DNA from: Rubrobacter sp.
GTDB lineage: Bacteria > Actinomycetota > Rubrobacteria > Rubrobacterales > Rubrobacteraceae
Assembly (NCBI GenBank): GCA_013695335.1
Contig: JACDAR010000234.1
Span: 1-6,016 of the forward strand
Length of the DNA: 6,016 nucleotides
Reading direction: 5' to 3'
A program made the translations under genes and the position numbers. Shown piece by piece: positions 1-3,880 of this stretch (positions are counted from its first letter, which is position 1; each line of letters opens with the position of its first letter). The notes under the pieces were generated by a model. The model worked only from the letters and a program-made list of their open reading frames with translations, made no database searches and was not told where the DNA came from.

Positions 1-422
1 ACACGATACCGATGATCGTGGATCGTCCGCTTTTCGGATACGGTCCAGATAACTTCGCCAAACCATTCAAAGAATACGAAAGTACGGAGCTGCGTGCCTT
101 CTTTCCCGACGGGGAGATCGTAGACAAAGCCCACAACGAGTTCGTGCAAGTAGCCGCAACAACGGGATTACTCGGTCTCGCGGCGTACCTCTGGATCTTC
201 GTCTCCTACTTCCGCAACTCCTACAAGAGCGGCGGATGGCCGCTCCTCGCGCTCTCGGGCGGGGTGCTGGCGTACATCCTCCAGCTCATGACTTGGGTCA
301 CGACCATCACGACCGGCGTGACGTTCTGGGCCATACTCGGGGTTTCGGTGGCGATCATGCGCATCCAGAGCCAGGAGCAGGAAAAGGGCCAGACCCTCGA
401 AGAGAAGTCCCGCGTGAGGTAA
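1..422 (+). CDS. O-antigen ligase / polymerase family membrane protein, C-terminal part (5' end outside window)
   Basis: This is the C-terminal part of a polytopic inner-membrane protein of the O-antigen ligase/Wzy (Wzy_C) family, which joins or polymerises lipid-linked glycans on the outer face of the membrane. The reading frame is open back to the window edge (codons Thr-Ile-Pro precede Met at 12), so the start lies outside; residue numbers here count from that Met. The family signature is DRPLFGYGPDNF (4-15) followed by AHNEFVQVAATTGLLGL (40-56), the usual periplasmic-loop His motif leading into a membrane helix. Hydrophobic segments lie at about 48-67, 77-94 and 99-116, and the tail is short, polar and charged. 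Its 3' end is found three more times downstream as remnants. It is convergent with the sugar transferase at the right edge, which fits one polysaccharide locus. The exact substrate cannot be told, and ligase versus polymerase is not resolved. Confidence 0.85.
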   Translation, partial: TIPMIVDRPLFGYGPDNFAKPFKEYESTELRAFFPDGEIVDKAHNEFVQVAATTGLLGLAAYLWIFVSYFRNSYKSGGWPLLALSGGVLAYILQLMTWVTTITTGVTFWAILGVSVAIMRIQSQEQEKGQTLEEKSRVR

Positions 423-428
423 ATGCCG

Positions 429-461
429 GGTGCTCTCTGGCTGTGCCGGGGGCGCCTTTTT
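429..461 (+). terminator. Rho-independent terminator of the ligase gene
   Basis: Seven bases after the ligase stop, GGTGCTCTC (429-437) can pair with GGGGGCGCC (448-456) over nine positions, three of them G-T wobbles, around a 10-base loop. Five T residues follow at 457-461. A related hairpin with the same loop length follows ligase remnant 1 (1825-1854), which supports a conserved element that is copied together with the gene end. Confidence 0.65.
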
Positions 462-517
462 CGTGCGGGGGGCAAAGTCCAGGCGGGGCAGGGACCGCTT
501 GTCTTCGATGCAGATCC

Positions 518-548
518 TTCGACTCCCTTCCTCGATGACGTATCATTG
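518..548 (+). promoter_or_regulatory. Weak promoter and possible operator of hicAB module 1
   Basis: TATCAT at 541-546 is a good -10 match placed about 35 bases before the hicA start. The hexamer 17 bases upstream, TTCGAC (518-523), is a poor -35. The -10 is overlapped by an inverted repeat, CGATGA (533-538) and TCATTG (543-548), with a 4-base centre and one wobble pair. This is typical of the position of TA operators but could be chance. Confidence 0.3.
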
Positions 549-581
549 ACGCACGAACCCGAAAAGAAGGTGAGGGGATGC

Positions 582-830
582 GTGGGCCGTCGTAGGAAAC
601 TGCTGGAGCGCATCCTGAGCGGGCGGTCGGACGCCAACATCCCCTTCGAGCAGACCCGTTCGTTGCTGATGTCCCTTGGGTTCAGCGAGGACATCGAAGG
701 TGACCACTTCATCTACCGCAAGGAGGGAGTACCAGGCCGGATCAACATCCAGCCACAAGCCGCGAAGTGCAAACCTTACCAGGTACGCCAGATCCGCAAG
801 GTGCTGATAGACTACGATCTCAGGCTCTAG
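582..830 (+). CDS. hicA: HicA-family mRNA interferase toxin (module 1)
   Basis: This is a small (82 aa) type II toxin of the HicA family, whose members cleave mRNA with a double-stranded-RNA-binding-like fold and one catalytic His. The sequence has the family layout: a basic N-terminus (GRRRKLLERILSG), then PFEQTRSLLMSLGF (21-34), then EGDHFIYRK with the likely catalytic His42, and a C-terminal segment (KPYQVRQIRKVLIDYDL) typical of the longer HicA proteins. I chose the GTG at 582 because AGGGG at 573-577 sits just upstream and the protein then begins at the conserved basic helix. The GTG at 570 is the alternative; the ATG at 423 would add a non-homologous leader that runs through the terminator. 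The partner hicB starts ten bases after the stop. The toxin-first order differs from the other HicAB modules in the window. No frameshift or missing key residue is seen. Confidence 0.8.
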   Translation: MGRRRKLLERILSGRSDANIPFEQTRSLLMSLGFSEDIEGDHFIYRKEGVPGRINIQPQAAKCKPYQVRQIRKVLIDYDLRL

Positions 831-840
831 GAGGCAAAAC

Positions 841-1062
841 GTGGCGGAATCGAAAGAGATCAGGTACGAGATAAACATCTTCTGGTCGGACGAAGATGAA
901 TCCTACATCGCCGTTGTCCCGGATCTCCCTTACTGTTCCGCTTGGGGCGAAACATACGAAGAGGCGCTCGCTCAAGTCAAGGTAGCGATCCGGGGTCACC
1001 TCAAGGTGATCGAGAAGTACGGTGACCCGGTTCCCGAACCGAAGGCACACCAGATTTCATAA
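841..1062 (+). CDS. hicB: HicB-family antitoxin (module 1)
   Basis: This is a 73-residue antitoxin of the HicB family that should bind and block the HicA encoded just upstream. It consists of only the partial RNase-H-like HicB fold: a first beta strand (RYEINIFWSDEDESYIAVVPDLPYC, about 8-32), the turn AWGETYEEALAQVKVAI (34-50), and a short tail ending in PVPEP (63-67). The C-terminal DNA-binding domain of long HicB proteins is absent. The GTG start at 841 is supported by a strong ribosome site, AGGAGG at 829-834, which overlaps the end of hicA, so the two genes are co-transcribed. Its stop lies about 14 bases from the point where the oppositely oriented hicA fragment of module 2 loses its homology, so this module borders a damaged one. 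Confidence 0.8.
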   Translation: MAESKEIRYEINIFWSDEDESYIAVVPDLPYCSAWGETYEEALAQVKVAIRGHLKVIEKYGDPVPEPKAHQIS

Positions 1063-1075
1063 CCCGCCGTCTGCG

Positions 1076-1141
1076 TTCATAGCCATACTTGCCGAGCAGA
1101 TTCGCAAGCTCTTCGCCGCCAACATCCCTCGGTAGCTTCAT
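1076..1141 (-). pseudogene. Truncated HicA-like toxin fragment (module 2)
   Basis: Reading from an ATG at 1141-1139, this strand gives MKLPRDVGGEELANLLGKYG followed by YE, the recognisable N-terminus of a HicA subfamily that normally continues into a Thr-Arg-Gln-x-Gly-Ser-His motif. Here the similarity stops at about residue 22 (near 1076). The frame runs on through unrelated residues inside the oppositely oriented hicB of module 1, ending at 1001. The catalytic His and the whole C-terminal half are missing, so no active toxin can be made. The start overlaps the stop of the antitoxin gene as ATGA (1141-1138), the standard translational coupling of hicB-hicA. The break point next to module 1 suggests deletion or insertion at that junction. 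Confidence 0.7.
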
Positions 1142-1350
1142 ACGGCGAGGATTTCGTCCCTTACTATATGCAGCCGGATCACACGCGGCAAGTCAACCTC
1201 TTCGAAGTGACAACGGACGGCGTCCCGCACGGATTCCCTCAACTCTTCCGGGGTTTCCGCTTCCACGTAGATGGAATGTTCGAGAGCTCTGGACTCGAGT
1301 CCTCCGTCGAGTGATACTTCGACCGGAAAGATGATCTCACCCTGAGCCAT
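1138..1350 (-). CDS. HicB-like antitoxin, toxin partner truncated (module 2)
   Basis: This 70-residue protein belongs to a HicB-like subfamily with the pattern EARALxxSIxxEAxTxEELRxxVRDAVRCHF; the visible core is ESRALEHSIYVEAETPEELR (19-38), then VRDAVRCHFEEVDLPRVIRL (41-60) and VRDEILAV at the end. From memory, relatives in public databases often carry a misleading 2-oxoisovalerate dehydrogenase label; nothing here supports an enzyme. The ATG at 1350 has an AAGGGAG ribosome site about five bases upstream. The reading frame is intact, while its coupled toxin gene is cut off after about 22 codons. It is therefore an orphan antitoxin that could still neutralise a related HicA elsewhere. Its role is inferred from family and gene order. 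Confidence 0.72.
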   Translation of the reverse strand: MAQGEIIFPVEVSLDGGLESRALEHSIYVEAETPEELRESVRDAVRCHFEEVDLPRVIRLHIVRDEILAV

Positions 1351-1366
1351 TTACGCTCCCTTCTTG

Positions 1367-1393
1367 GTATCTCGATACGACACTCGAATTATA
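1367..1393 (-). promoter_or_regulatory. Promoter and candidate operator of hicB module 2
   Basis: On the minus strand a perfect TATAAT -10 box lies at 1393-1388, about 40 bases before the hicB start. No convincing -35 is visible. Just downstream is the inverted repeat GTATC-TC-GATAC (1367-1378), placed between promoter and ribosome site where an autorepressing TA complex could bind. Confidence 0.4.
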
Positions 1394-1397
1394 TGGT

Positions 1398-1637
1398 TCA
1401 AGCCGTGTTTCTCGCGGGATACACAATATCGGCTCGCAGAACTTCAGAGGCGAAGGAGATCGCGGCCAGCACGGCCTCTCTGCTCAGGCGAGTGTGTTCT
1501 TCCAGGATCTGCTCGATACTCTCTCCGGCCGCGAGCTTCTCCAGAATCAACTCTACCGTGATGCGAGTTCCCACGACGACAGGCTTGCCCATCAGCACCG
1601 CCGGGTCAGAGTGGATGAAGTCTTTTCGGGCCACCAC
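1398..1637 (-). CDS. DUF433-family antitoxin, orphan
   Basis: This is a 79-residue protein with the full DUF433 pattern: HSDPAVLMGKPVVVGTRITV (9-28), ILEKLAAGESIEQILEEH (31-48), then LSREAVLAAISFASEVLR (51-68). DUF433 proteins are short helix-turn-helix proteins, usually the antitoxin partner of a PIN-like (DUF5615) toxin encoded immediately downstream. Here nothing like that follows: after the stop at 1400-1398 there are only about 50 bases before hicB of module 2. The toxin is therefore missing and the antitoxin stands alone. The start is one of two consecutive GTG codons (1637-1632), with AAGG a few bases upstream. The family call is firm; antitoxin activity without a partner is inference. 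Confidence 0.8.
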   Translation of the reverse strand: MVARKDFIHSDPAVLMGKPVVVGTRITVELILEKLAAGESIEQILEEHTRLSREAVLAAISFASEVLRADIVYPARNTA

Positions 1638-1664
1638 GTTTCCTTACCTTGCTCGTAGTAGATC

Positions 1665-1679
1665 ACGATATTTTATCGT
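1665..1679 (-). promoter_or_regulatory. Promoter/operator palindrome of the DUF433 gene
   Basis: ACGATA-TTT-TATCGT (1665-1679) is a perfect 6+6 inverted repeat about 28 bases before the DUF433 start. It contains a -10-like TAAAAT on the minus strand (1675-1670). Overlap of a palindrome with the -10 suits autorepression by the encoded helix-turn-helix protein. No clear -35 is seen. Confidence 0.45.
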
Positions 1680-1687
1680 AGCCGAGA

Positions 1688-1811
1688 ATGACTGCTGCTC
1701 GCGCTCTCGGGCGGCGTAACCTTCTGGGCCATACTCGGCGCGTCGGTGGCGATCATGCGCATCCAGAGCCAAGAAAAGCACCAGACCGCCGAAGGGAAGA
1801 CCCCTGCGTAA
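1688..1811 (+). pseudogene. Ligase 3'-end remnant 1
   Basis: This stretch repeats the end of the ligase gene. The bases at 1743-1771 match 345-373 exactly over 29 positions, and 1722-1738 match 324-340. Translated in the ligase frame it gives LLALSGG joined directly to VTFWAILGASVAIMRIQS, a variable tail, and a TAA at 1809-1811. About 18 residues of the original are missing between LSGG and VTF, and the edges of the gap share GGCGG/GGCGT, so slippage or recombination across that short repeat is likely. A Trp codon of the gene is TGA here (1689-1691). No start or upstream domain is present, so it cannot work as a ligase. It separates the DUF433 gene from the relBE-type module. Confidence 0.85.
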
Positions 1812-1824
1812 AGCAAAGTCCAGG

Positions 1825-1854
1825 GCACTCTCTGACGGTGCCGGGAGCGCTTTT
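1825..1854 (+). terminator. Terminator carried with ligase remnant 1
   Basis: GCACTCTC (1825-1832) pairs with GGGAGCGC (1843-1850) with one A-C mismatch and one wobble, around a 10-base loop, followed by TTTT (1851-1854). Sequence and loop size parallel the terminator after the intact ligase gene, so the duplicated unit includes the terminator. It may also shield the following relBE-type module from read-through. Confidence 0.55.
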
Positions 1855-1880
1855 CGGCGGGAGTAGGGTGGGCGCTGCTG

Positions 1881-1911
1881 TAGAATATGCTCCGAAATGC
1901 GGATTTCGGAG
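1881..1911 (+). promoter_or_regulatory. Promoter -10 and 9+9 palindrome ahead of the relB-like gene
   Basis: TAGAAT at 1881-1886 is a plausible -10 without a clear -35. Immediately downstream, CTCCGAAAT (1890-1898) and ATTTCGGAG (1903-1911) form a perfect 9+9 inverted repeat around GCGG. The right arm runs into the ribosome site GGAGG (1908-1912). As DNA this is a strong candidate operator for the antitoxin-toxin complex. If transcription starts further upstream, the RNA hairpin would also hide the ribosome site. Confidence 0.6.
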
Positions 1912-1920
1912 GTGAGTTTC

Positions 1921-2136
1921 ATGGATACGCGCTATCTGGTGGACGAGAATGGTGAGCGCGTCGGGGTGCTTCTGGGCATCGAGGCGTACGAGCGCCTGAT
2001 CGAGGAGCTAGAAGAGCTTTCGGACATCCGGGCTTACGATGAAGCGAAGGTGGAGATCAAAAGAGAGGGAGATGAGGCTATCCCTCTGGAGCAGGCTATG
2101 CGGGAGATCAGGGAGGGCAAGCTAACGGGCGACTGA
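1921..2136 (+). CDS. RelB/Phd-type antitoxin
   Basis: This is a 71-residue antitoxin-like protein. The N-terminal part, MDTRYLVDENGERVGVLLGI then EAYERLIEELEEL (about 21-33), is the usual Phd/RelB-type opening in which the protein folds and binds operator DNA. The acidic, charged C-terminal half (DEAIPLEQAMREIREGK) is the expected toxin-wrapping tail. I chose the ATG at 1921 because of the strong GGAGGTGAG at 1908-1916; an in-frame ATG at 1897 would place the start inside the palindrome and lacks a ribosome site. The stop overlaps the toxin start as TGATG (2134-2138), so the pair is translationally coupled. The partner toxin is frameshifted, leaving this as a functional-looking antitoxin with a broken toxin. 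The precise family (RelB versus Phd/YefM) is uncertain. Confidence 0.75.
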   Translation: MDTRYLVDENGERVGVLLGIEAYERLIEELEELSDIRAYDEAKVEIKREGDEAIPLEQAMREIREGKLTGD

Positions 2137-2389
2137 TGCGCTATTCCGTAATTGTCCAGCGGAGAGCGCAAAAACGAATAGCCCGGTTCCCCGCATACAT
2201 TCAGGACCGTATCGAAGAAGCTCTTCAAGCCCTCTCGAATGAACCTCGCCCACCGGGAGCTCGCAAGCTTCGAGGTAAGGAAGGATGGCGAATCAGAATA
2301 GCGACTACCGGACAATCTACAAGGTGGATGACGATAGGCGGGAAGTGCTCGTCGTGGACATTGGACATCGCAGGGACATCTACCGCTGA
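2136..2389 (+). pseudogene. RelE/ParE-family toxin, single-base frameshift
   Basis: The first 55 codons encode a typical RelE-fold ribosome-dependent mRNase: MRYSVIVQRRAQKRIARFP, then IQDRIEEALQAL, then PPGARKLRGKEGWRIRI. The family then expects G-D-Y-R-x-I-Y. Here that sequence continues only in another frame: from 2303 it reads DYRTIYKVDDDRREVLVVDI and GHRRDIYR, stopping at TGA 2387-2389. One G appears to be missing near 2301 (ATA-GCGAC instead of ATA-GGCGAC). With that base restored the protein would be 84 residues, normal for the family. As written, the frame runs into unrelated residues and stops at 2402, so the catalytic C-terminal strands are lost. A sequencing error at this spot is the main alternative. 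Confidence 0.8.
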
Positions 2390-2411
2390 TCCACGTGCAT
2401 GAAACGCTGCC

Positions 2412-2511
2412 TCTCACGACAGGCGTGACCTTCCGGGCGATACTCGGGGTGTCGATGGCGATCATGCGTATTCAGAGCAGGGAGCAGGAAGAGAAAGAAG
2501 CGCTAACGTAA
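2412..2511 (+). pseudogene. Ligase 3'-end remnant 2
   Basis: In the ligase frame this reads LTTGVTFRAILGVSMAIMRI, then QSREQEEKEALT and a TAA at 2509-2511, against TTGVTFWAILGVSVAIMRIQ in the intact gene. The frame is open and the stop is in the same place relative to the membrane segment, but nothing upstream of this last helix is present. It begins only about 22 bases after the toxin frame ends. It shares an 18-base run with remnant 3 (2467-2484 and 3202-3219) that the intact gene does not have, so remnants 2 and 3 belong to a different sequence type from the gene and remnant 1. Confidence 0.82.
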
Positions 2512-2556
2512 GATAAGGAGGCCGTAGATCCTCCGAGTTCAGGCTGGCCACAGGAC

Positions 2557-2581
2557 AGGCCGCTTTTCCCACCGGCCTTTT
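2557..2581 (+). terminator. Terminator after ligase remnant 2
   Basis: AGGCCG (2557-2562) pairs perfectly with CGGCCT (2573-2578) around a 10-base loop, followed by T residues to 2581. The T run overlaps the stop codon of the oppositely oriented hicA of module 3, so this hairpin ends plus-strand transcription exactly at the convergence point. It lies about 45 bases after the remnant stop, further than in remnant 1. Confidence 0.6.
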
Positions 2582-2798
2582 ACAGCTTCTCCCACTCTTC
2601 CTTCGAGACGCTGGCCTGGGCCAGAATCCTTTGCAGAAGACCTCTGCTGATATCACCCCGATGCGGGTTTGGGATTCTGATTCTCGTCTGACTGCGGATC
2701 ATGTACTGATGTTTGCCACCCGAGTAAGGACCTTCAAAGTCCAGCTCCCTCAAGTACCGTACCAGGTCTAGGCGCTTGACCGGCCCGAAGGCGGGCAT
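2580..2798 (-). CDS. hicA: HicA-family toxin (module 3)
   Basis: This is an intact 72-residue HicA-family mRNA interferase. Landmarks are the N-terminal VKRLDLVRYLRELDFEGP (7-24), GGKHQYM with the likely catalytic His30, the strand RIRIPNPH (39-46) and the helix GDISRGLLQRILAQASVS (48-65). I chose the ATG at 2798 because it overlaps the hicB stop as TGATG (2800-2796), the usual coupled arrangement; longer frames that extend upstream cover the hicB gene and add non-homologous residues. It is the second gene of the hicB-hicA pair. Its end meets a plus-strand terminator. Target mRNAs cannot be inferred. Confidence 0.82.
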   Translation of the reverse strand: MPAFGPVKRLDLVRYLRELDFEGPYSGGKHQYMIRSQTRIRIPNPHRGDISRGLLQRILAQASVSKEEWEKL

Positions 2799-3040
2799 CA
2801 GGTCGTGGAAGTTACTTCGAGTGAGATGCCGTCCACTGTGGGAAGAGACAGGTTTCTGGAAAGACTCAGTACTATCCAACCTTCAAGGACTTCCTCAAGT
2901 TCCTCCCGGCAACCTTCGAGAGTTTCCGCGTTTGCCCACACCCCATCGAAGCCTGGAATCTCTCCGTAGAAAGGCTCATCGTCTTCCAGGATCTCATACT
3001 TCGCACGACCCATAGCAGCCCGTATGTATTCGGTCAGCAC
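2798..3040 (-). CDS. hicB: HicB-family antitoxin (module 3)
   Basis: This is an 80-residue HicB antitoxin expected to bind the HicA encoded directly downstream. The typical HicB fold is visible as AKYEILEDDEPFYGEIPGFD (13-32), then GVWANAETLEGCREELEEVL (33-52) and GWIVLSLSRNLSLP (54-67). There is no added DNA-binding domain, although the N-terminal helix MLTEYIRAAM is an extra feature of this subgroup. The start is a GTG at 3040, with GAGGA-rich sequence just upstream. It overlaps hicA by one base. With the toxin intact, this is one of three apparently functional TA pairs in the window. Confidence 0.82.
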   Translation of the reverse strand: MLTEYIRAAMGRAKYEILEDDEPFYGEIPGFDGVWANAETLEGCREELEEVLEGWIVLSLSRNLSLPTVDGISLEVTSTT

Positions 3041-3065
3041 TTCCTCGTCCTCTCACATGCTATTT

Positions 3066-3077
3066 TCATCGATGATA
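3066..3077 (-). promoter_or_regulatory. -10 box with palindrome ahead of hicB module 3
   Basis: On the minus strand TATCAT (3077-3072) is a good -10 about 30 bases before the GTG start. It overlaps the perfect 10-base palindrome TCATCGATGA (3066-3075). No clear -35 is visible. The overlap suggests an operator, but a 10-base palindrome alone is weak evidence. Confidence 0.35.
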
Positions 3078-3105
3078 CACCAAAGATTGGGGGTGAAGTC
3101 GAAAC

Positions 3106-3245
3106 TGGCGGGCTGTCAGCCTCCAGCCTATGACGTGGGCCACGACTATCGTCACCGGCGTCGCCTTCTGAACGATATTCGTTGTGTCGGGGGCGATTAT
3201 ACGTATTCAGAGCAGGGAGAGAGGGACACAGAATCGCGTGCGTAA
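3106..3245 (+). pseudogene. Ligase 3'-end remnant 3 (most decayed)
   Basis: In the ligase frame this reads PMTWATTIVTGVAF, a stop, then TIFVVSGAIIRIQSRE, against LMTWVTTITTGVTFWAILGV in the gene. The Trp codon has become TGA (3169-3171). Upstream similarity reaches back to the CTCCAGC segment of the gene, with at least one added base. Downstream the original end CGCGTG-x-GTAA is still visible, but the stop has shifted frame. This is the longest upstream extension of the three remnants and the only one with an internal stop between conserved residues. No terminator follows; instead the sequence meets the transferase remnant. Confidence 0.78.
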
Positions 3246-3302
3246 AGGTATGGGTTCTCATGTTCTCAAAACGTGTGAATTGGGGTACGGTTTGGGTCTA
3301 CT
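3246..3302. other. Junction between ligase and transferase remnants
   Basis: These 57 bases lie between the end of the innermost ligase remnant (+) and the end of the innermost transferase remnant (-). No gene, promoter or clear terminator is visible. Its position suggests it may be the original spacer between the two convergent polysaccharide genes before TA modules accumulated on both sides; this is inference. Confidence 0.4.
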
Positions 3303-3376
3303 CTATTCTCGCCAGGTGGCCAACCAGCGGGCACCGTGGCCGTAGATGACGGCCGTGAGGGTACGGGCCAGGATGA
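3303..3376 (-). pseudogene. Sugar transferase 3'-end remnant A
   Basis: On the minus strand this reads VILARTLTAVIYGHGAR, the exact C-terminal residues of the intact transferase, then WLATWRE and a TAG at 3305-3303. At the DNA level 3327-3373 closely follows 4701-4747, with scattered differences that are mostly silent. Nothing upstream of these last residues remains. It lies about 15 bases beyond the stop of hicA in module 4, in the same orientation. It shares a 17-base run with remnant B (3339-3355 and 3890-3906) where the intact gene differs. Confidence 0.85.
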
Positions 3377-3390
3377 CCGGCGATCAGTAC

Positions 3391-3576
3391 TCATAGTTGT
3401 GGGATTCCGAGATCTTTGCAGATCTTGCGGGCAAGATTGTTGGCTATTTCGGTGTGCCGGGGAACCGGCGTGGTGTTCCCGGTGACGGGGTTCTTGTAGA
3501 TACTGTGGTTGGAGCCTTCGCGCCGCAACTCGCAGCCGTGGTCTGCCAGGTGCTTCAGGAGTTGACGGCGTTTCAA
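3391..3576 (-). CDS. hicA: HicA-family toxin (module 4)
   Basis: This is an intact 61-residue classical HicA toxin: MKRRQLLKHLADHGCELRRE, then GSNHSIYKNP with the likely catalytic His24, then TTPVPRHTEIANNLARKICK and a DLGI C-terminus. All family landmarks, including the G-S-x-H motif and the PRHTEI segment, are present. The start overlaps the hicB stop as ATGA (3576-3573). It should act as a translation-independent mRNA interferase restrained by the HicB encoded just upstream. A transferase 3'-end remnant follows in the same orientation, so hicBA plus this remnant form one repeat unit. Confidence 0.9.
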   Translation of the reverse strand: MKRRQLLKHLADHGCELRREGSNHSIYKNPVTGNTTPVPRHTEIANNLARKICKDLGIPQL

Positions 3577-3788
3577 ACCTCAAGAGTCTCCCGGATAACC
3601 TCTCGGCCCTCGGTCTCTCGTTCGGCGTCCTCGCGTCGTACCTCCAGAAGCAACCTGACGGCATCCTGGATCATCTCGCGCGCCTCTTCAAGAGTACGGC
3701 CCTGACTGTGCGCGCCGGGTATCTCAAGCACGGATACTACCCACCAGCCATCGTCTGTGTGCTCGTAGATCGCCGTAAAGCTTTGCAT
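3573..3788 (-). CDS. hicB: HicB-family antitoxin (module 4)
   Basis: This is a 71-residue HicB antitoxin with the clearest family signature in the window: FTAIYEHTDDGWWVVSVLEI (4-23), PGAHSQGRTLEEAREMIQDA (24-43), and a charged helical tail (RREDAERETEGREVIRETLEV). It has only the HicB fold and no separate DNA-binding domain. The ATG at 3788 has TGGAG about seven bases upstream on the minus strand. It is coupled to hicA by a 4-base ATGA overlap. A palindrome covers its likely -10 box. Confidence 0.9.
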   Translation of the reverse strand: MQSFTAIYEHTDDGWWVVSVLEIPGAHSQGRTLEEAREMIQDAVRLLLEVRREDAERETEGREVIRETLEV

Positions 3789-3824
3789 GTTCGGTCTCCA
3801 CTGTGAGAAATTCGCCTTCTTAGA

Positions 3825-3838
3825 CTATTGTACAGTAG
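3825..3838 (-). promoter_or_regulatory. -10 box within a 14-base palindrome ahead of hicB module 4
   Basis: CTATTGTACAGTAG (3825-3838) is an inverted repeat around TGTACA with one mismatched pair. On the minus strand it contains TACAAT (3832-3827), a good -10 about 38 bases before hicB. The -35 region is unconvincing. Palindrome over -10 fits autoregulation by the HicAB complex. Confidence 0.45.
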
Positions 3839-3880
3839 CAAGGATTAGACCCGGGCTGCCCTGCCAACGGTCGAACCTGG

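Noticed and set aside
423..581. Extension of the hicA reading frame upstream to an ATG at 423
   Set aside because: The extra residues show no HicA similarity, the frame runs through the ligase terminator hairpin, and the GTG at 582 has a ribosome site and fits the family start.
221..712. 163-codon open frame on the minus strand
   Set aside because: It lies opposite the ligase end, its terminator and hicA, has low-complexity Ser/Arg/Pro-rich content with no family pattern, and has no ribosome site worth noting.
1644..1922. 92-codon open frame on the minus strand
   Set aside because: It is the complement of ligase remnant 1 and the relB promoter region; the sequence is explained by the remnant on the other strand.
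2034..2465. 143-codon open frame on the minus strand
   Set aside because: It is the opposite strand of the relBE-type module and remnant 2, with no recognisable protein pattern.
3024..3245. 73-codon plus-strand frame covering remnant 3
   Set aside because: It reads the ligase remnant in the wrong frame and has no ribosome site; the similarity to the ligase is in another frame with an internal stop.
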